DNA of 64,000 bases from Planctomycetaceae bacterium. GTDB taxonomy: Bacteria; Planctomycetota; Phycisphaerae; SM23-33. The first letter of the stretch is position 1, and each line of letters starts with the position of its first letter. The position numbers and the translations under genes were made by a program. Positions 51,658-60,023 of the stretch are shown in pieces. The DNA lies in contig JBDKTA010000039.1 in assembly GCA_039680605.1 (NCBI GenBank), positions 62,001-126,000 on the forward strand. The letters run 5' to 3'. The notes beneath the pieces are model-generated. The model did not search any database and had not been told where the DNA came from. It saw only the letters and a program-made list of their open reading frames with translations.

Positions 51658-53163
51658 ATGCCCCAAGACGTGCTGCTGGGAATCGACCTGGGCACCACCG
51701 CGCTGAAGGTGGCGGCCGTCGGCGCTTCCAACGGTCGTTTGCTTGGCGTGGCGTCGGCGACACTTCCCGTTGACAGCGCCCCCGACGGTACGCGCGAGCA
51801 GCGCCTGGCGGATGTCGATGCGGCGTTGGCTCGCCTGAGCGGCGCCCTGCGGCGCAAGCTCGGCAAGGACTGGCAGCGCGTGGCGGGGGTCGGTCTGGCC
51901 GCCCAAGGCGGCAGCGCGATCATCGCCGACGCCGCTACCGGCGAGGCTTTAACGCCCATGCAGCTCTGGAACGACTCGCGTCCGCTGGGCCTGCTGCCAG
52001 CCATCGCGGCGTTGAAGCCGGCGCCCTACTGGCGGCGGCTGTCGTATTTGTCCGATCCGGGCGCGGGGCTGGCGCGGATCGCCTGGCTGCGGCGCCGCCG
52101 CGGCGGCGAGAGGCTCTTTCGCAAGGGCAACATCTATGTCGGGGCCGGGGAGTACGTCTACTTCAAACTCACCGGTCAGTGGCGCCAGGATGCCGGCAAC
52201 GCCCTGCAGATCGGCTGCTACGACGCGCGGCGGGGCGAACTGGTGGACGAGCCGCTGTCGCTGGTGGGGCTGGACCGATCGTTCGTGGCCCCGATGCGCC
52301 AAGGGCACCAGACCCATCCTCTCGGCGCCGCCGGCGCCAGGCTGCTGCATCTGCCGCCGGGCCTGCCGGTAGCGGGGCCTTACATCGATCAAGAGGGTGG
52401 GTATCTCAGCGCAGCGGCGGCATCGTCGCGGCCGTTGCAGCTTTCGCTGGGTACGGCGTGGGTGGGCAACTTCGTCTGCCCGCACCAGGCGGTTCCCCGC
52501 GATGGGTTCAATCTCGTGCTGCCCTCGCCGGCGGGGTCCGGTGCGATGGTCATCCGCGTGATGCACGCCGGGGCTATCACCTGGGACTGGGCGGTGCGCA
52601 CGTGCGTGGGCAGCGGGCGCGGGGCGATGTCGGCCGCCGAGGCGATCTTCCGCCGCCGGCTGCTGGCGCCGCCGGCTCTGACAGCCATGCCGTGGCTGAC
52701 CGCGCCCAATGCGATCGACCGCGCCGCCGCCGGCAGTGGGGGGCTCGTCGGCATCTCGCCGCACACCAGTTCCGACGACATGCTGCGGGCGATGGCCGAG
52801 GGTTTATGCTATGAACTGGCGCGCGTATTTGAGAGTGTTTTGTGGCATGGGCGCAGCGCCCGTGCCGCCATTGACGCGGTGGTGCTGACCGGCGGAGCCG
52901 CCAACGGCTGGCAGTTCCGCCAAATGCTCGCGGGCCTGCTGGCGCCGCTGCCGGTGCTGCAGGTCGGTGCTGACGAGCCCGCTGCCGCACGCGGAGCGCT
53001 CTGGGCCTTTAGCAGAAAAGCCGCCGCCGTCGCGGTGCGCCCCTGCCCGCCGCCGCCCGTTGCCGTGCGAAGAGCCCTGGGCGAGGGACTGCACCGCTAT
53101 CGCCGACTGTGTGAGGTCTTATCCAAAGGTCTGGGCCCCGCGGCCGCCGACCTGCTGACATAG
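51658..53163 (+). CDS. FGGY-family carbohydrate kinase (xylulokinase-like)
   Basis: A 501-residue sugar kinase. The first phosphate loop is LLGIDLGTTALKVAAVGAS; GLAAQGGSAIIADAATGEAL, LQLSLGTAWVGNFVCPH and AVVLTGGAANGWQFRQMLAG (C-terminal FGGY signature region) follow. Family members phosphorylate xylulose, glycerol, fuculose, ribulose and similar polyols. Next to an isomerase-like protein and a polyol dehydrogenase it probably phosphorylates a ketose made from an aldose. The start at 51658 is the ATG directly before QDVLLGIDLGTT; one in-frame ATG lies upstream within the repeat-bearing gap. Confidence 0.88.
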   Translation: MPQDVLLGIDLGTTALKVAAVGASNGRLLGVASATLPVDSAPDGTREQRLADVDAALARLSGALRRKLGKDWQRVAGVGLAAQGGSAIIADAATGEALTPMQLWNDSRPLGLLPAIAALKPAPYWRRLSYLSDPGAGLARIAWLRRRRGGERLFRKGNIYVGAGEYVYFKLTGQWRQDAGNALQIGCYDARRGELVDEPLSLVGLDRSFVAPMRQGHQTHPLGAAGARLLHLPPGLPVAGPYIDQEGGYLSAAAASSRPLQLSLGTAWVGNFVCPHQAVPRDGFNLVLPSPAGSGAMVIRVMHAGAITWDWAVRTCVGSGRGAMSAAEAIFRRRLLAPPALTAMPWLTAPNAIDRAAAGSGGLVGISPHTSSDDMLRAMAEGLCYELARVFESVLWHGRSARAAIDAVVLTGGAANGWQFRQMLAGLLAPLPVLQVGADEPAAARGALWAFSRKAAAVAVRPCPPPPVAVRRALGEGLHRYRRLCEVLSKGLGPAAADLLT

Positions 53164-53176
53164 TGGAGTGCCTTCG

Positions 53177-54565
53177 ATGAAGCCCCGTGCCGGACTGCTG
53201 CCGCTGTATCTGAAACTCTACGACGACGCCCTGCCCGAGATGCGGGCGGTGCTCGAACCGCTGCTGGACAAGATCCAGACCGGCTTGCTCAGCGCCGGAC
53301 TGGACGTGACCCGCGCGCCGATCTGCCGCGTCGCCGGCGAGTTTTCGCAGGCCGTCGCCGAACTCGAAACCGCCGGCGCCGACGCGCTGGTGTGCCTGCA
53401 CCTGGCGTACTCGCCTTCGTTGGAATCGGTGGACGCCCTGGCGGCTTCGCCGCTGCCGCTGATCATGCTCGACACGACGCTGGATGAGTCATTCGGGCAA
53501 AGCGTCGATCCGCAGCGGCTGCTCTACAATCACGGTATCCACGGCGTGCAGGACCTGGCGTGCATGCTCCGCCGCCGCGGGCGCTCGTACGAAGTTGTGG
53601 CTGGGCACTGGGAGAAGTCTGACGTGCTGGCGCGGACCGCCGAGGCCGTGCGAGCCGCCCGGGCGGCTAGGCGCCTTCGCGGCGCCCGCGTGCTGCGCAT
53701 CGGGGCGGTCTTCGGCGGCATGGGCGACTTCGCCGTCGAGCCGCAGGTGCTCGCCGCGCAACTGGGCATGAGCGTCACGCAGATGCAGGCGGCGGACCTG
53801 ACCGAGCCCGCCCGCGCGGTCACCGACTCCCAGATCGCCCAGGAAATGCAGCGCGACCGCGACGCGTTCATCTGCGAAGCCCCCGCCGACGTTCACGCGT
53901 ATTCGACGCGCGTCGGCCTGGCGATGGCCGCAGTGCTCGATCAGGGGCGCTACGACGCTTTCAGCATGAACTTCGCCGCATTCGACTCGCCCGACGAACC
54001 CGTCTGCACCGTGCCCTTTCTGGAAATCTCCAAAGCCATGGCGCGGGGCATCGGCTATGCGGGCGAGGGCGACGTGCTGACAGCCGCCATGGTCGGCGCA
54101 CTGCTGGCCGCCTGGCCGAAAACTACCTTCACCGAAATATTCTGCCCAGACTGGCAGGGCGGGTCCATCTTTCTCTCGCACATGGGGGAGATCAATCCCG
54201 CTGTGGCCGCCGGCAAGGCGCTGCTGTGCGAGAAGGACTTCCCCTTCACCCCCGCGCGCAATCCGGCGATGCTGGCGGCCGCCCCCGCGCCGGGCCCGGC
54301 GACGTTTGTGAACCTGGCGCCTGGACCCAACGACACGTTCCGCCTGATCGTCGCGCCGGTGGAGGTGCTGGGCGGCGGTACGCACCCGGACATGCGCAAG
54401 ACCGTGCGTGGATGGATCAAACCCCGCCGCCCACTGGAGCGGTTCCTCGAAGATTTCTCCCGCGCCGGCGGCACGCACCACAGCGCCCTGATCCTGGGCG
54501 ACCATACGCCGGGGATCAAGATGATGGCGAACTTCGCAAATATCGAGTGTATCGTGATCGAATAA
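53177..54565 (+). CDS. L-fucose/L-arabinose isomerase-like protein
   Basis: A 462-residue protein of the sugar isomerase family. It begins GLLPLYLKLYDDALPEMR, with GADALVCLHLAYSPSLESVD and RIGAVFGGMGDFAVEPQVLA in the N-terminal half. Later blocks CVTVPFLEISKAMARGIGY-like, GEGDVLTAAMVGALLAAWP and TTFTEIFCPDWQGGSIFLSH carry the catalytic glutamates and the metal-binding histidine expected of the family. Members isomerise aldoses to ketoses. GTG 53168 is a possible start; ATG 53177 has GTGGAG just upstream. Fits as the step before the FGGY kinase. Confidence 0.82.
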   Translation: MKPRAGLLPLYLKLYDDALPEMRAVLEPLLDKIQTGLLSAGLDVTRAPICRVAGEFSQAVAELETAGADALVCLHLAYSPSLESVDALAASPLPLIMLDTTLDESFGQSVDPQRLLYNHGIHGVQDLACMLRRRGRSYEVVAGHWEKSDVLARTAEAVRAARAARRLRGARVLRIGAVFGGMGDFAVEPQVLAAQLGMSVTQMQAADLTEPARAVTDSQIAQEMQRDRDAFICEAPADVHAYSTRVGLAMAAVLDQGRYDAFSMNFAAFDSPDEPVCTVPFLEISKAMARGIGYAGEGDVLTAAMVGALLAAWPKTTFTEIFCPDWQGGSIFLSHMGEINPAVAAGKALLCEKDFPFTPARNPAMLAAAPAPGPATFVNLAPGPNDTFRLIVAPVEVLGGGTHPDMRKTVRGWIKPRRPLERFLEDFSRAGGTHHSALILGDHTPGIKMMANFANIECIVIE

Positions 54566-54763
54566 AGAGGGGACGACACAGAGAGACAGAGACGCAGAGA
54601 CAGGGACCAAGAGGGGACGACACAGAGTGACCGAGACGCAGAGATTGAGCAAAGGGTTTGGCAACAATGAAACATCCAGACAAGACCCCTCTTAATCTTC
54701 TTTGCCACCAATGTTTTTCTCTTCTCTCTGTTCCTCTGCGTCTCTGTGTCGAATTTCCCCTCC
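54566..54763. repeat. Purine-rich direct repeats facing a pyrimidine-rich arm
   Basis: Right after the isomerase stop, two copies of AGAGGGGACGACACAGAG followed by GAC(C)GAGACGCAGAGA occur at 54566-54600 and 54610-54644 (33 of 35 positions equal). At about 54725-54763 lies their approximate reverse complement (TCTCTGTTCCTCTGCGTCTC, then TGTGTCGAATTTCCCCTC). This ends 13 bp before the amidohydrolase start. Shares its architecture with 20931-21095 and 31257-31432. Confidence 0.7.
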
Positions 54764-54776
54764 CCAGGAACCAGGA

Positions 54777-55820
54777 ATGATCGAGATCAAACCAGTTGAC
54801 CGCAGTTTTTATCAAGACCGCCTGGCCGGGTTTCTCCCGCCCAAGGTGATCGACATCCACACGCACGTCTGGCCGGCGCAGCACGCTCAGGGGGACACCA
54901 CCGGCCGCACGGCGTCGTGGCCGATGCGCGTCGCGGCGGTCTGCCCCGTCGAGGACCTGCTGGAGATGTACCGGCTGATGTTCCCCGACAAGCAGGTCAC
55001 GCCGTTGATCTTCGGCAACCCGCTGGTGCAGGGCGCCATCGACGAGATGAATGCGTACGTCGCCGCGGCGGCGGCAGCCCATTCGCTGCCGGCGCTGCTG
55101 CTGACGAGGCCCGAGTGGACCGCCGAGGTGGTCGAAGAGAAGATCGCCTGCGGACGGTTTCTCGGGGCCAAGGTCTATCTCAGCTATGCGCCGGCGTCGA
55201 TCGCGCCGGGGCAGATCCGCATTTTCGACTTCCTGCCGCATCACCAGCTCGAGCTGTTCGACCGCCACGGGTGGATCGTCATGCTGCATATCCCGCGGGT
55301 CGACCGCCTGCGCGACCCGCTGAACCTGGCCGACCTGATCGAGATCGAGCGGCGCTACCCGCGCGTGCGGTTGATCGTCGCCCACGTCGGTCGGGCGTAC
55401 TGCCCCGAAGACGTCGGCAACGCCTTTGACGTGCTCTCGGATACGCAGCACATGTGCTTCGACATCTCGGCCAACACCAACGCCGAGGTGTTCGAGCGGC
55501 TGCTGGCGGCGGTCGGGCCGCGGCGCGTGCTGTTCGGCTCCGACATGCCCATCACGCGCATGCGCATGCGGCGCATCTGCCAGGACGGGCGATACGTCAA
55601 CATCATCCCGCGCGGGCTCTACGGCGACGTGTCGGCCGACAAGCACATGCGCGAGGCCGACGGCGACGAGGCTGCCCGCCTGACGCTGTTTCTGTACGAA
55701 GAGATCAACGCCTTCCGCCGCGCCGCCGAGGCGCAGGGGCTCTCGGCTGGCGACGTGCGGGACGTGTTCTACAACAACGCCCGGCGGATGATCGCCGCCG
55801 CCGGAGAGGACAGCCAATGA
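54777..55820 (+). CDS. Amidohydrolase family protein
   Basis: A 347-residue metal-dependent hydrolase of the amidohydrolase-2 type. Metal motifs: VIDIHTHVWPA at the N-terminus, LIVAHVGRAYC in the middle and the C-terminal LFGSDMPITRMRMRR. The family hydrolyses or decarboxylates small substrates in a TIM barrel. ATG 54777 follows CCAGGAACCAGGA. Its stop overlaps the next gene by ATGA, so it is co-translated with the Gfo/Idh/MocA oxidoreductase, a common pairing in carbohydrate loci. Confidence 0.85.
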   Translation: MIEIKPVDRSFYQDRLAGFLPPKVIDIHTHVWPAQHAQGDTTGRTASWPMRVAAVCPVEDLLEMYRLMFPDKQVTPLIFGNPLVQGAIDEMNAYVAAAAAAHSLPALLLTRPEWTAEVVEEKIACGRFLGAKVYLSYAPASIAPGQIRIFDFLPHHQLELFDRHGWIVMLHIPRVDRLRDPLNLADLIEIERRYPRVRLIVAHVGRAYCPEDVGNAFDVLSDTQHMCFDISANTNAEVFERLLAAVGPRRVLFGSDMPITRMRMRRICQDGRYVNIIPRGLYGDVSADKHMREADGDEAARLTLFLYEEINAFRRAAEAQGLSAGDVRDVFYNNARRMIAAAGEDSQ

Positions 55821-56947
55821 AAACGCTTCGAGTTGGGTTCGTGGGCTTCGGGTTCATCGGCAAAGTCCACGCATACGGGTACATCAACCTGCCGCTGTTC
55901 TACAACCTGCCCGTTAAGGCGCAGATCACGCATGTCTGCACCAGCAGCGACAAGAGCGCCCAAGCCGCCGCCGCCCAGATCGGCGCGCGCTACGGAGTGA
56001 CGGACTTCCGGACCATCACGGAAAACCCCGACGTGGACGTGGTGCATATTTGCACGCCCAACCACCTCCACCGCGAGGCGCTGCTGTCGGCGATGGCCGC
56101 CGGCAAGCACATCTACTGCGACAAGCCCCTCACCGCCACGCTGGCCGAAGCGCGCCAGATCGAAGCGGCGCTGCCGGCCTACACGGGCACCGCCCAGATG
56201 ACGCTGCAGAACCGGTTCTTTCCTGCGACGATGCGGGCCAAGCAGCTCATCGACGAAGGCTTTGTCGGCCGCGCGATCGAGTTCCGCGCCGCGTACCTGC
56301 ACTCGGGCAGCGTGGACGAAAAAGCCCCGCTGAAGTGGAAGCTCTCCGCCGCCGCCGGCGGGGGGGTGATCGCCGACCTGGGCTCGCACGTGCTGGACCT
56401 GGTTCACTGGCTGCTGGGCGACTACGAGCGGGTGCTGGCGGCGACGACGATCGCCTACCCGACGCGGCCGTCAGCCGACGACCCTTCGCGCCAGGTGACG
56501 GTCGACGCCGAAGACAGCGTGATGCTGCTGGCGAAGATGGCCGGCGGCGCGCTGGGCACGATCGAAGCGAGCAAGATCGCCACCGGCGCCGAAGACGAAA
56601 TCCGCTTCGAAATCCACGGCACCCGAGGCGCCCTGCGGTTCAACGGCATGGACCCTCACCACCTGGAAGCCTACGACCTGGGCGCGCCTGACAAACCCAC
56701 CGGAGGCCTGCGCGGCTGGACGAAGATCGACACCGGCCAACGCTACCCTGCCCCCGCCAGCGGCCTGCCCGGCGCCAAAATGGCCATCGGCTGGACGCGC
56801 GCCCACATGGCCTGCCTGGCGAATTTCGTCAGCGACATCCTCGCCGGCCGCCCCGGCGATCCGGGCCTGCGGCAGGGAGTCTACATCCAGAAGTTGATCG
56901 ACACCGTTGCCCGATCCGCCACCGCGCAGCAGTGGACAAAAGTCTAG
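55817..56947 (+). CDS. Gfo/Idh/MocA family oxidoreductase
   Basis: A 376-residue NAD(P)-dependent sugar oxidoreductase. The N-terminal Rossmann motif is VGFVGFGFIGKVHAYGYINL, with VVHICTPNHLHREALLSAM and KHIYCDKPLTATLAEARQIE (the EKP-type lysine, here DKP). The C-terminal domain has GGGVIADLGSHVLDLVHWLL, with the catalytic aspartate and histidine. The family works on inositol, glucose and other sugars. It ends the catabolic run, ten bases before the first unit of the REP array. Confidence 0.9.
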   Translation: MKTLRVGFVGFGFIGKVHAYGYINLPLFYNLPVKAQITHVCTSSDKSAQAAAAQIGARYGVTDFRTITENPDVDVVHICTPNHLHREALLSAMAAGKHIYCDKPLTATLAEARQIEAALPAYTGTAQMTLQNRFFPATMRAKQLIDEGFVGRAIEFRAAYLHSGSVDEKAPLKWKLSAAAGGGVIADLGSHVLDLVHWLLGDYERVLAATTIAYPTRPSADDPSRQVTVDAEDSVMLLAKMAGGALGTIEASKIATGAEDEIRFEIHGTRGALRFNGMDPHHLEAYDLGAPDKPTGGLRGWTKIDTGQRYPAPASGLPGAKMAIGWTRAHMACLANFVSDILAGRPGDPGLRQGVYIQKLIDTVARSATAQQWTKV

Positions 56948-56956
56948 CCCCGGTCC

Positions 56957-57104
56957 GGGTGCCACGCACAACTCCGTTGTGCGTGCCCATGTGCGCTGTA
57001 CGAGAGAGAGCCGTTGAATGGGAAAGGGATGGCCCTGGCGTTTGAGGGCCTCTCTTCGAAACGTACGGTCGGGGACACGCACAGCGGAGCTGTGCGTGGC
57101 ACCC
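56957..57104. repeat. 148-bp two-REP unit 1 of the transposase-linked array
   Basis: REP1 (GGGTGCCACGCACAACTCCG, 10-bp stem CACGCACAAC/GTTGTGCGTG, TCC loop) lies at the left. A conserved inner part of about 83 nt (TTGAAT, GGCCCTG, TTGAGGG, TCTCTTCGAAACGTACGGTC) follows, then the inverted REP2 (GGGGACACGCACAGCGGAGC...GGCACCC, GGA loop). Exactly 148 bp, followed by a 25-bp linker to the next unit. Confidence 0.92.
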
Positions 57105-57129
57105 CTGCTGATGCGCGATACCCCCGTCC

Positions 57130-57277
57130 GGGTGCCACGCACAACTCCGTTGTGCGTGCCCATGTGCGCCATGCTGAAGTAACCGTTAAATGGGAAAGGA
57201 ACAGCCCTGAGGTTTGAGGGTCTCTCTTCGAAACGTGCGGTTCAGGGACACGCACAGCGGAGCTGTGCGTGGCACCC
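57130..57277. repeat. 148-bp two-REP unit 2 of the transposase-linked array
   Basis: Same organisation and same 148-bp length as unit 1, beginning 173 bp after it. The inner part differs at several bases (GGAAAGGAACAGCCCTGAGG) but keeps TTTGAGGGTCTCTCTTCGAA. It ends 50 bp before the transposase start. Confidence 0.92.
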
Positions 57278-57327
57278 GGCGGAGGGGGAACTTGTGTGGG
57301 ATGTTCTGATGTGATAAGGTGCCGGCC

Positions 57328-57906
57328 ATGCAGATACGTGGGGAAAAACATCGAAAACTGTGCCAGCGATGGGATGTGCCGTATGGGGTGCATTATCTGA
57401 CGTTCTCATGTTATCGGCGGCAGCCGTTCTTCGGCAGCGAGAGAACGTGTCGGTGGTTCTTGGAGTGTCTGGATCAGGCGCGGGCGCGGCAGGGATTTCA
57501 TCTGTGGGCGTGGGTCATCATGCCTGAGCATGTCCACGCCCTGATTTCTATCCCAAATGAGGCACAGATCAGCGCCATTCTCAGGTCGATCAAGTATCCC
57601 TTGGCGCGGCGGGCGATTTTGTGGGCCAAAGAAAACCGCCCGGACCGGATGGGTTCGATGGAAGTGATCGGACCGGACGGGATCGTCTCGTACCGGTTCT
57701 GGCAGCGCGGCGGGGGGTACGACCGGAACATGCGATCGACTCGCGATGTGCATGAGAAGATACGGTATATCCACAACAATCCGGTGCGGCGGGAGTTGGT
57801 CCGGCGGCCGGAGGATTGGCCCTGGTCAAGCTGGCGCGCCAATCAAACGAGAGAAGACATACCTCTGCGAATCGACCGCGAGACGATTCCAATCCTTGTT
57901 GAATAG
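57328..57906 (+). CDS. REP-associated tyrosine transposase (RAYT, Y1_Tnp family)
   Basis: A 192-residue single-strand-specific transposase. The HUH motif is H68-V69-H70 in VIMPEHVHALISIP, and the catalytic tyrosine is most likely Y147 in KIRYIHNNPVRRELV. The N-terminus (VPYGVHYLTFSCYRRQPFF) and the end of the domain (WPWSSWRAN) are typical of RAYTs, which cut and move REP hairpins rather than themselves. ATG 57328 is chosen; GTG 57319 is in frame. It is flanked on both sides by units of the same REP family, with a half unit starting 11 bp after its stop. This is strong evidence that these repeats are its substrate. No frameshift is seen. Confidence 0.93.
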   Translation: MQIRGEKHRKLCQRWDVPYGVHYLTFSCYRRQPFFGSERTCRWFLECLDQARARQGFHLWAWVIMPEHVHALISIPNEAQISAILRSIKYPLARRAILWAKENRPDRMGSMEVIGPDGIVSYRFWQRGGGYDRNMRSTRDVHEKIRYIHNNPVRRELVRRPEDWPWSSWRANQTREDIPLRIDRETIPILVE

Positions 57907-57916
57907 CCGAGCGTCA

Positions 57917-57949
57917 GGGACACGCACAGCGGAGCTGTGTGTGGCACCC
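57917..57949. repeat. Half unit (REP2 only) next to the transposase gene
   Basis: GGGACACGCACAGCGGAGCT...GGCACCC, the REP2 of a unit whose left 115 bp are missing. It is followed by the usual 25-bp linker and the next full unit, so it holds its place in the 173-bp period. Confidence 0.9.
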
Positions 57950-57974
57950 TGCTGGTGCGCGATACCCCCGATCC

Positions 57975-58122
57975 GGGTGCCACGCACAACTCCGTTGTGC
58001 GTGCCCATGTGCGCTGTGCGCGAGAAGTTGTTGAATGGAAGAGGCGCGGCCCTGATCGGTTGAGGGTCTTTCGTCGAAACGTGCGGTCGGAGACACGCAC
58101 AGCGGAGCTGTGCGTGGCACCC
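57975..58122. repeat. 148-bp two-REP unit 3 of the transposase-linked array
   Basis: Full unit with REP1, a conserved inner part (AGTTGTTGAATGGAAGAGGC, TTGAGGGTCTTTCGTCGAAA) and REP2. It starts 25 bp after the half unit. Confidence 0.92.
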
Positions 58123-58147
58123 CTGCGGTGCGTGATGCCCCCGGTCC

Positions 58148-58295
58148 GGGTGCCACGCACAACTCCGTTGTGCGTGCCCATGTGCGCTGTGCGCGAGAAG
58201 TTGTTGAATGGAAAAGACGCGGCCCTGATCGGTCGAGGGTCTTTCGTCGAAACATACGGTCGGGGACACGCACAGCGGAGCTGTGCGTGGCACCC
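58148..58295. repeat. 148-bp two-REP unit 4 of the transposase-linked array
   Basis: Full unit starting exactly 173 bp after unit 3 and nearly identical to it in the inner part (AGTTGTTGAATGGAAAAGAC). It ends 29 bp before the small basic peptide gene stop. Confidence 0.92.
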
Positions 58296-58324
58296 CGGTT
58301 GGGCGGAGTGCGATGTGGCGTCAG

Positions 58325-58405
58325 TTACTTCTTAGCGCCCTTGGCGGCTTTGCTCTTTTTGGGCTTCTTGACGTTCTTGCGCGGGGCGTTGCTGCCTTTT
58401 GCCAT
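58325..58405 (-). CDS. Small basic lysine-rich peptide, 26 residues
   Basis: ATG at 58405 opens a 26-codon frame (MAKGSNAPRKNVKKPKKSKA then AKGAKK) ending in TAA. The start is preceded by AAGGAAA about nine bases upstream, a fair ribosome binding site. Short peptides of the MAKG-type with KKPKK runs are found in many bacteria without known function. It lies 12 bp after the stop of the amidase-like gene on the same strand and may be co-transcribed. Similarity to such peptides is from memory. Confidence 0.6.
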   Translation of the reverse strand: MAKGSNAPRKNVKKPKKSKAAKGAKK

Positions 58406-58417
58406 GGTCGGGTTTCC

Positions 58418-58993
58418 TTACGGTATCAACTGTTTGGTGAATGACTCGACGGGGAACGCCAGACCGGGGGCGTCGCTGCCGTCAAGTTCGCAGCGGAGGT
58501 AGACGTGGCTGTGATTGATGTTCAGCGGCGCACCCTGCAGCAGTTGGGTCAGGGCGACCAGGGCCTTGTACTGCTCGGGACCGGGGGCGACTTTCGAGAA
58601 GTCGCCGATCAGGCAGACGCTGATGGTTTCGGCGTTGAACGAGGCAGGCTGACCCGCGACGCCCAATCCGGCGGCCTGGCGTTTCCACAACGCCGAGGCA
58701 TGGACGGCCGTTCCGTTGGAAGATTCAACGACGACGAAGTGGCATCGGCGGGCGATGTCGCTCTCGACGGAGGGGGAGGAATGGATGACGATGTGGCGCC
58801 ATCGCGAGGGGAGCATGGGGGCGTCGGTGTCCAGCAGTTTCGCATCGAGCACGGGCGGCTGAGGCGCTACGACGACGGCGGCAATCTCTCCCGGCGGGAG
58901 CGGGTCGCCGCTCATCATCCAAAGCAACAACGCGCCGCTTGTCATGGAGATCAGCAGCGCCAGCAGCGTTTTGACTGTACGTGGTTCTACCAT
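58418..58993 (-). CDS. N-acetylmuramoyl-L-alanine amidase/PGRP-like protein
   Basis: A 191-residue protein with an N-terminal membrane segment (TVKTLLALLISMTSGALLLW, residues 6-25). An amidase_2/PGRP-type domain follows: WRHIVIHSSPSVESDIARRC, HFVVVESSNG, and ISVCLIGDFSKVAPGPEQYK. The first zinc histidine sits in IVIHSS and further histidines are in the NHSHVYLR block; one ligand is uncertain, so activity is not assured. Probably anchored in the inner membrane and acting on peptidoglycan. ATG 58993 was chosen; a longer frame extends to 59173. Confidence 0.7.
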   Translation of the reverse strand: MVEPRTVKTLLALLISMTSGALLLWMMSGDPLPPGEIAAVVVAPQPPVLDAKLLDTDAPMLPSRWRHIVIHSSPSVESDIARRCHFVVVESSNGTAVHASALWKRQAAGLGVAGQPASFNAETISVCLIGDFSKVAPGPEQYKALVALTQLLQGAPLNINHSHVYLRCELDGSDAPGLAFPVESFTKQLIP

Positions 58994-59190
58994 GTGCCGT
59001 CCGGCCTTCACGTTTTGCCCCAGGCGAGCATCCGGCTGTCTGGGGATTCTATGGCTGCTATCGGTCAGTGGCAATCTTATTCGCGAGAAAAAATTCGGGC
59101 AAAAGCGGAGAAATGGGTCCAAAAGAGGCCGCCGGGTAAAGCCGGCCCGCCAACGGCGGATAGGGGAACCCATGAAGGGGCGTTAGTGCG

Positions 59191-59949
59191 TCATTCCACG
59201 CCCAACACGCTGCCGTCGTTGCGGGCGACGAGGCGCCGCCCGGGAGGCACGATGGTAAAATCGTCGTCCCACCGCCCGGCAAAGAGCTTCTCCAGCAGCG
59301 TCCAGTCGCCCCGGAGCAGCTCGAAGTCCCACTGGCGCTGGGCCGCCTCGGCGCGGGTCTTGGCGATGGCGGCCGATTCGTCGCACGCGTCCATCTGCAG
59401 ATAGCAGAAGCGGCTGTAGTTCTTCGTCCAGTCGCCCAGGCTTTCGAGGATGAAGTCGGCGTTTTCCTTGCCGTACTTGGCGACCATGCCCTCGTAGTCG
59501 TCGGCCAGCCCGAGCTTGCCCATCACGCCCTGGCGATCGTACGCCGGGCGGTCGTAGCCTTCCCCCGGGGTGACGTTTCGCTCCGACCACCCCGTGGTCA
59601 TGTAATACGTGCCGGGGTGCTTGTCGAAGTACGCCTGGTACGCCCCGCGCGAACCAAAGAAGAACGTCACGCAGTCGTGGGCGCGGGGGATCACCAGCGG
59701 CCGCGTGCGGGCGGTCAGGCCGACCAGCCCGTCGTTGCAGCGGGCGTAGCCCAGCAGGATGGCCTCGTAGCGCCCTTCGGCGTCGGCGGCGTCGACCGCC
59801 GCCTGCACGCGGGCGATCATGTCGGCCCGCTCCAGGTCGTGCAGACCCTTGCGCAGGAACTCGACGTCGACCTGGTGAACGCTCCGCGCCGCCAGCAGGC
59901 ACGCCTCGCGATAAATAATCTCACAGCCGATGAATTTGTACACGCTCAT
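59191..59949 (-). CDS. DUF1638-family protein
   Basis: A 252-residue cytoplasmic protein. Blocks FIGCEIIYREACLLAARSVH, EAILLGYARCNDGLVGLTAR, RPLVIPRAHDCVTFFFGSRG and the later MTTGWSERN are the hallmarks of DUF1638. These proteins occur near URO-D-like and corrinoid methyltransferase genes in anaerobes; their biochemical role is not settled. Here a URO-D gene lies 1.1 kb away on the opposite strand, which fits. ATG 59949 gives the family-typical start. Confidence 0.8.
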   Translation of the reverse strand: MSVYKFIGCEIIYREACLLAARSVHQVDVEFLRKGLHDLERADMIARVQAAVDAADAEGRYEAILLGYARCNDGLVGLTARTRPLVIPRAHDCVTFFFGSRGAYQAYFDKHPGTYYMTTGWSERNVTPGEGYDRPAYDRQGVMGKLGLADDYEGMVAKYGKENADFILESLGDWTKNYSRFCYLQMDACDESAAIAKTRAEAAQRQWDFELLRGDWTLLEKLFAGRWDDDFTIVPPGRRLVARNDGSVLGVE

Positions 59950-60023
59950 GGCACCACTATACGGCGCAGAATCGCTACAAAGAAATGAATGCTTTGCCAA
60001 AAGCGCTCCTCTATCATGCAGGC

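Noticed and set aside
56957-58295. Regular repeats resembling a CRISPR array.
   Set aside because: Each 148-bp unit is conserved across its whole length including the inner part, and contains two palindromes. There are no variable spacers and no cas genes; the transposase explains it.
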